From Acanthamoeba sp. SK_2022b (Eukaryota; Discosea; Longamoebia; Acanthamoebidae): a DNA stretch of 38,780 nt. Positions 34,025 through 38,780 of the stretch are shown piece by piece. The stretch's first letter is position 1, and every line of letters starts with the position of its first letter. The stretch is taken from NCBI GenBank assembly GCA_027943245.1, contig JANDJZ010000418.1:1-38780 (forward strand), given 5' to 3'. The notes beneath the pieces are model-generated. The model searched no databases and was not told where the DNA came from. It was given only the letters and a program-made list of their open reading frames with translations. The translations under genes were made by a program, and so were the position numbers.

Positions 34025-36505
34025 ACACGTATACACATCACACAGAAAGAGACTGCCAAAGTGGTCGCAAAAGGCGTGGGTCCAGCTGAGCGACTGTTGG
34101 CTCCTGCTGGCCAACCAGCATCGCTTCTTGTGGCTCTTTCTCCCGCTGCTGGGTCTGCTGTGCGGGCTCCTCGGAGGCGCGCTCGACATCATCGTCGGTA
34201 TGGGACGCACCGGTATGTCGTATATCCTGCTCGCCCCCCCCCTCCCCTCCTCAGTTGCATGTCCTCCTTCTGACTCTCCCTATCCTCTCCCTATCCTCTC
34301 CCTCTCGCTCCCTGCAGCGCACTACTACTTCAGCGAAGGCCTGGTTACCGACTACTACATGCAATATGCGCTCTGGGCCCTGTTTCTGGTCGTGTTTGCC
34401 GGTACGGCTGGCATCCGGCTCTCTCCCCTCCTCTCCTCCCCCGGAAAGGCAGAGCCTACTAACCGCGAGGGACGACCGCGTGCGGGAAAACGCGTCTTGG
34501 CTTTGAAAGGGGCGTCGATGGCATTCATCAGGATCAACCCTGCGGCACAGGGAAGCGGCGTGCCCGAGCTGAAGAGCATTCTGTCCGGCGTGCAGCTCAA
34601 CAATTTCCTGGCGCCCAGCATCTTCCTGGCCAAGCTGGGCAGCATGACCGCTGCAGCCGCTGGCGGTACTAATAACACCTCCACCCCGTCGTCGTGCACG
34701 CACAATCACCAGGCTAAGTGCATGCGCATTCACAGGGCTGATTCTCAGCAAGGGCGGACCGTTCATTCACTTGTGCGCGCTCGTGGCCCACTTCTTGTGC
34801 AAACTGCCGCTCTTCACTCTCATCAACCAGGTTACCCCCCCCCCAATGACTCCTACTCGTCTCTCTGTTGCCACTTTACTGACACACACACCACATGCTA
34901 CACATCGCGCGCATTCTTGTGTTTCACAGAGCAAAACGATGCATAAGGTGATGTTGGCCGTGGGCTGTGGCATGGGCATCGCCGCCGATGTGAACGTGCC
35001 CATTGGAGGTAACGGCCTCGTGTCATCTTCGCTTCTACGCTTATAATCAACCCCACGAGCAGCGCGAGAAGTGGTCACTCATGCGCGCGTGTTTTGGCGT
35101 TTGTGCGATGAGCGCAGGGGTGCTCTTCAGCATCGAAGTCACGTCCACGTATTTCCCAGTGCGCAACTACTTCTATTCGTTCTACTGCGCCGTGGTGGCG
35201 TCGGTCGTGAATCGATTCCTCACCGGCAGCCCCTACGTGCTCTCCACCGAGCTGCCGCGCGAGTCCTGGGTCTGGGCCGAGCTCGGCTTCCACGCTCTTC
35301 TCGGTGCGTCTCCCGGGCCCCAACGCCTTTCCGCCGTTCTGTTGCCTGCTCGACACCTGTCAATCGGCTTGCTGACCTGTTCGAGGCGCGCGTTCAGGCG
35401 TTGTTGCCGGCGTACTGGGCGCCGGGTTCATCTGGCTCTTTGGCAACGTCGTCGTCGGGCGTCGATGGCTGGTGTCCCAGGCCGACGACGGCAAAGGGTC
35501 GACATGGAAGCGCATCCTGTTCTACACCTCCCAGTAAGCATTCCTCCTCCCCCTCTTTATTTCTAAATTTACCAAGTATAATAAGTATATTCATGAAGTT
35601 TATAATGAGCAAAATATTTGTTATTTTTATTTTATCTTATTTTATTTTTTTGTGGTTCTCTGACTCTCAATTTCTTTGCTTTATGTGGTGGCTAGCCCCT
35701 ACACCTACGGCGTGTTTGTGGCGCTCTACACGGCGCTGCTCACCTTCCCCGGCAACTACCGCTTCTTGTCGGTACAGCGTTTGACTGCAGCCTCCCCTCC
35801 AATCCATTTATTGACCCACCCTGTTTGCGTGATGCTCGATCAACAGTTGGGCACCAACGACGCCATGAAGGACCTGTCCCACGTGGGCCGGCTCGACGAT
35901 ATCGGCGAGCACGCCACCGACTGGCTCGCGCTTCCGTTCCACGTGTCCCTGGCGCTCTTCATCTTCTCACGCGTACGCCACCTGGCCCACCGCCCCGCCC
36001 CACCGCCCAGCACATCAGCTCACCAGCGCGTCGCAACGCAGTTTTCCGGCTGTGTGTTGGCGGCCACCATGCCGATCTCTTGCGGCGTGTTTGGGCCCTG
36101 CCTGGTCATGGGTGCGTAGATTGATTGGTGTCGACACAATCCCCAGCCACTCAGCCGCTCACCTTCCCCGCCCCGATCCGAAAAACAGGAATGGCCATGG
36201 GGCGAGCCATCGGCGAGTACCTGCACAACATGTTCCCCGCCGGCTTGGCCTACTTGCAGCAGGACCTCTCCTACAGCATCATCCCCGCCACCTACGCCAT
36301 CACCGGTACGCCAGCAGCCTCCTCCCGATCGTGGGCACCGCCCAGACGTCCAATCAATCGAGCCAGCGTAACCTCACCACCACCTTGCGCTGCAGGCGCG
36401 GCTGCGTTCAGCGCGGGTGTCACGCACACCCTGTCGACGGCTGTCATCGTGCTGGAGATGTCCGGCCAGCTCAACCTGGTCGCGCCCATCATGGTATCCC
36501 CCTTC

Positions 36506-36536
<31 letters not shown>

Positions 36537-37992
36537 ATGTGGTGCCTTCTTCGTGTCTGGCTCACTCAAGCGAGCGGACATGCAGGTGGCCGTGAGCATC
36601 TCCGTGGCCGTTTCGCGTTTGCTTTCGGTAAACTACTACGACAAGATCGCCATGCTGCGTAACCTGCCCTTCCTGCCCGACCTCGACGCCAGGCACTCGC
36701 TACTTCACCCCCCCCAAAACCCCGCGCGCATTCCATGAATAACCGAGTCCGCTGGTGGCCTTCGCGACACAGCACGTACGAGGTGACGGCGGGAGAGATC
36801 ATGGAAACCAACGTGCCGTTCGTGCTGCAGCACGCAACGCCCAAGGAGGTGGCGTCGCTGCTGTCCAAGAACAAGGAAGCCAATGTCTTCCCCGTCGTCA
36901 ACAACAAAGGTCGGGTCCTCTCCCCCTCCCATCTGCCCCTTCGCTCTCCCGCCCCGTCTACGACTGCCTGACTGACGGCGCGACATTGGGTGGTGGCGCG
37001 GCGTGGGTTGCAGAGACGATGATGCTCAAGGGCTACGTGGAGAGGCGGGAGCTCACCAACTACCTTCTGCAGTGCTTCCAGATCGTGGTCAACGCGCTCA
37101 ACGAGTCGCAGGACGTCGATGACGAGGCCGCCGCGGTGACCCGACGGGCCGGGCGCGGGCTGGCGGCGTCCATGGCCCCGTTCTCGGCGTGGGACGACAT
37201 ACGGCAGGCGCGCAAGGGCCAGCTGGGACGTCGAGCCTCCAGCATCGCCTCTGACAGCGGCAGCAAGCCCTACGGCACCTTTGACCAACGACGGCGAAGT
37301 GCGCCCCTCCCCCTCTCTCTCCTGAGCGTGTGCGTGCGTGCGTGCGCTTGTGTGTGTTTGGGCGAGAAGGGGGGGGGCTGACGAACGAGCGGGTGGGCCT
37401 CAGGCACCGGAGCAAAGGGCGGGAGAAAGAGCACCTCCTCTTCCTCCTCCGCCGGCGCCGCCACAGAGCAGGTCATCACCCTCACCGAAGCCGAACTCCT
37501 CAGCAAGTTCAAGCTCTTCGAAGAAGACGGTACCTTTGCCCACACACTTTCTCTCTTCTTGTGAAGTCGCTGCTCCATTTTTGTCGACGCTTTGTCGGTC
37601 ATCTGATCGGTCGCTCTGTCTAACGTTTGGTCGCCCTCCCCTCCAAAGACGCGGGCCTCTCGCCAGAGGAGCGCAAGTCGCTCCCGGCCATCCCGCACAC
37701 GACGCTGCCCATCCAGATCGTGGACATACTGCCCCTGACCGAGGTATGGCCAGCACGCGTTGCGGAATGCGTGCAATGCAACATCGCTTGACGCTCGTCG
37801 TGTGTCGTGTCGTGTACGCAACTACAGATCCACATGCTGTTCATCACGTTCCGGCTCACGGAGGGCTACGTGACCAGCAACGGCAGCCTGGTGGGCGTCA
37901 TCAACCGCGACACCCTCAAGCGGGCCATCGAGGCCTTCTCCAACGGACCCAAGACCGCGTTCCTCAAGCTCTGCAAGTTCTACTCCCGATAG
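32484..37992 (+). CDS. CLC-family chloride channel with tandem CBS domains (20 exons)
   Basis: Twenty exons give 1,166 residues: 32484-33420, 33613-33886, 34046-34197, 34318-34401, 34510-34665, 34736-34830, 34930-35008, 35118-35303, 35398-35533, 35696-35771, 35847-35972, 36042-36111, 36189-36305, 36396-36493, 36586-36692, 36773-36909, 37014-37298, 37404-37529, 37649-37743, 37828-37992. All phases agree. Residues 1-400 are a charged, Ser/Glu-rich cytosolic extension. The channel core has GSGVPE (497-502), SKGGP (539-543, Gly541 where GKEGP has the gating Glu), GVLFSIEVTSTY (593-604, Val600 at the proton-glutamate position), GVFGP (782-786) and NYYDK at the pore-Tyr site. CBS1 is about 899-960 and CBS2 about 1095-1150. 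This predicts a Cl- channel rather than an H+ exchanger, regulated through CBS domains. Exon 1's exact donor is ambiguous because it abuts a TG run. Confidence 0.92.
33423..33610 (+). repeat. (TG)n microsatellite in CLC intron 1
   Basis: Two long TG runs, about 33423-33472 and 33546-33610, separated by imperfect TG/CA-rich sequence with two TGTGCACGT copies. They fill nearly all of intron 1 and run directly into its acceptor AG at 33611-33612, replacing a normal pyrimidine tract. Confidence 0.95.
33970..34023 (+). repeat. (CA)n microsatellite in CLC intron 2
   Basis: About 27 CA units in the intron 33887-34045, near its acceptor. On the same transcript this is the exact complement of the TG run in intron 1. 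Confidence 0.95.
36505..36536 (+). repeat. Alternating (CG)n(TG)n tract in CLC intron 14
   Basis: An uninterrupted purine-pyrimidine alternation of about 30 nt, first CG then TG steps, in intron 36494-36585. This composition is prone to left-handed DNA. Confidence 0.85.
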
Positions 37993-38315
37993 TGATCGTT
38001 GTTGTTGTTGTTGTCCTTGTTGTTTGGCTGCCTCTCTGTCGGCGAGATGAGGCCACGCCAATCGCTGCTTTTGGTGGGGAATAGGGAACGGAAGGCCTCC
38101 CGTGAGCCAACGGGAAGGTTTTGCTGCACACCAACACGAACTGGCAATTCTTTCGATTGCTTTCCTGCCATCCATCTCTTGCGAGTTTGCAATCACACAA
38201 CGCACAGGTACAGGACTGCGCTCTTGCCTCGGGCCCTTTTTTGATGCCAAGCATGCAATGAAAAGATGGGAGCAGGTGATTAAATTTTGTTGCTGGCTGG
38301 ATGCAGGTAGACAAG
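37993..38315. other. Intergenic region before aldehyde dehydrogenase
   Basis: About 320 nt. GTT repeats at 38000-38018 just after the CLC stop are likely 3' UTR. No TATA box or ORF of note. A GGATGCAG acceptor-like site at 38299-38306 could end an intron in the 5' UTR of the next gene. Confidence 0.4.
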
Positions 38316-38780
38316 ATGGAAGCGCGTTACACTGCTGTCGATTCGATTCCTGGTCTGGTGGCGGGCCTGCGCAAGACCTGGAAGAGCGGCAAGACGCTCG
38401 ACCTCGAGTGGCGTCTGCAGCAGCTGCGCCAGCTGGTCAAGCTCCTCAAGGAGAATGAGAGCCAGGTTCATCTCGCCCCCTCCTCTGTGCCCACATCAAT
38501 ACCTATGCATAGCATTTATAGCAGGAAGTGATGATGCTCGAATGATGAATTATTGAAGCATTGGCGTTCCGTCATGTGTTCGGCAGATCATCGCTGCCCT
38601 CAAGGCTGATCTGCGATCCACCGACCTGATTGCCGGCTCTGAGGTGGACAGCTCGATCAAGGAGGCGACGACGGCCATCAGCAACCTGCGTGAGTGGACC
38701 AAGCCCGAGGAGAAGTCCGTGCCCCTCGTGCACAAGCCCGGATCCGGCTTCATCGTCAAGGAGCCGTTTGGCCTCGTTCT
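38316..38780 (+). CDS. Aldehyde dehydrogenase, ALDH3-like N-terminus (partial, runs off right edge)
   Basis: Exons 38316-38465 and 38587-38780 (continuing) join in phase 0 across a 121-nt intron (GTTCAT ... TTCGGCAG), giving the first 114 residues. The pattern LVAGLRKTWKSGKTLDLEWR, then LQQLRQLVKLLKENE, IIAALKADL, ISNLREWTKPE and a final IVKEPFGLVL is the usual N-terminus of class-3-type aldehyde dehydrogenases, which oxidise aliphatic or aromatic aldehydes with NAD(P)+. The catalytic Cys and Glu lie outside the window. An in-frame upstream ATG at 38301 would add five residues but sits on a splice-acceptor-like sequence, so 38316 was preferred. There is no targeting peptide. Confidence 0.88.

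Noticed and set aside
33340..34060. ORFs of repeated HTHTHT or CVCVCV residues
   Set aside because: Translations of the TG/CA microsatellites in introns 1 and 2 of the CLC gene.

Overview
The window looks like a chromosome segment from a GC-rich, intron-rich protist, most likely an Acanthamoeba-like amoebozoan. The genes are eukaryotic in structure: many short introns of roughly 70-120 nt with nearly all GT-AG borders, intergenic gaps of a few hundred bases, an amoeba-style membrane hybrid histidine kinase, and a TKL-like protein kinase. The species assignment is inference; no marker gene is present. Intron borders were placed by eye from splice motifs and by requiring the reading frame to continue across each junction.

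Left part (1-4189, minus strand): a large coiled-coil / charged low-complexity protein (4189-1633), then further coiled-coil exons running off the left edge (1408-1), which may be the same gene. 4465-21637 (minus): one enormous two-exon gene for a predicted 5,702-residue cell-surface protein. It has a signal peptide, a DUF4114-like globular head with a Cys-rich CxCxC segment, about 5,200 residues of Ser-Pro-Thr-Gln tetrapeptide repeats, one transmembrane helix and a 75-residue cytoplasmic tail. 22215-23569 (minus): a secreted papain-family cysteine protease with its own TATA box and a Ser/Pro-rich, Cys-ended tail. 24382-27323 (minus): a multi-pass hybrid histidine kinase with one receiver domain.

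A 1.4-kb intergenic region separates this minus-strand block from a plus-strand block. 28753-30651 encodes an MJ1316 (DUF504, RNA cyclic-phosphate-end recognition) domain joined to an NMNAT-like nucleotidyltransferase. Only 96 nt later (30748-32314) comes a protein kinase. The stop codon of the first gene lies inside a possible splice donor, and an 84-nt intron would join the two in frame into a 949-residue MJ1316-NMNAT-kinase protein. This is the most novel candidate in the window. 32484-37992 is a 20-exon CLC chloride channel with two CBS domains that lacks the gating glutamate. 38316 to the right edge is the start of an aldehyde dehydrogenase of the ALDH3-like type.

Functionally the window mixes surface/secreted proteins (giant mucin-like stalk, cysteine protease), a membrane sensor kinase, an ion channel and a putative RNA-end or NAD-linked signalling enzyme. 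Apart from the possible MJ1316-NMNAT-kinase fusion, I see no evidence that the neighbours form one pathway.
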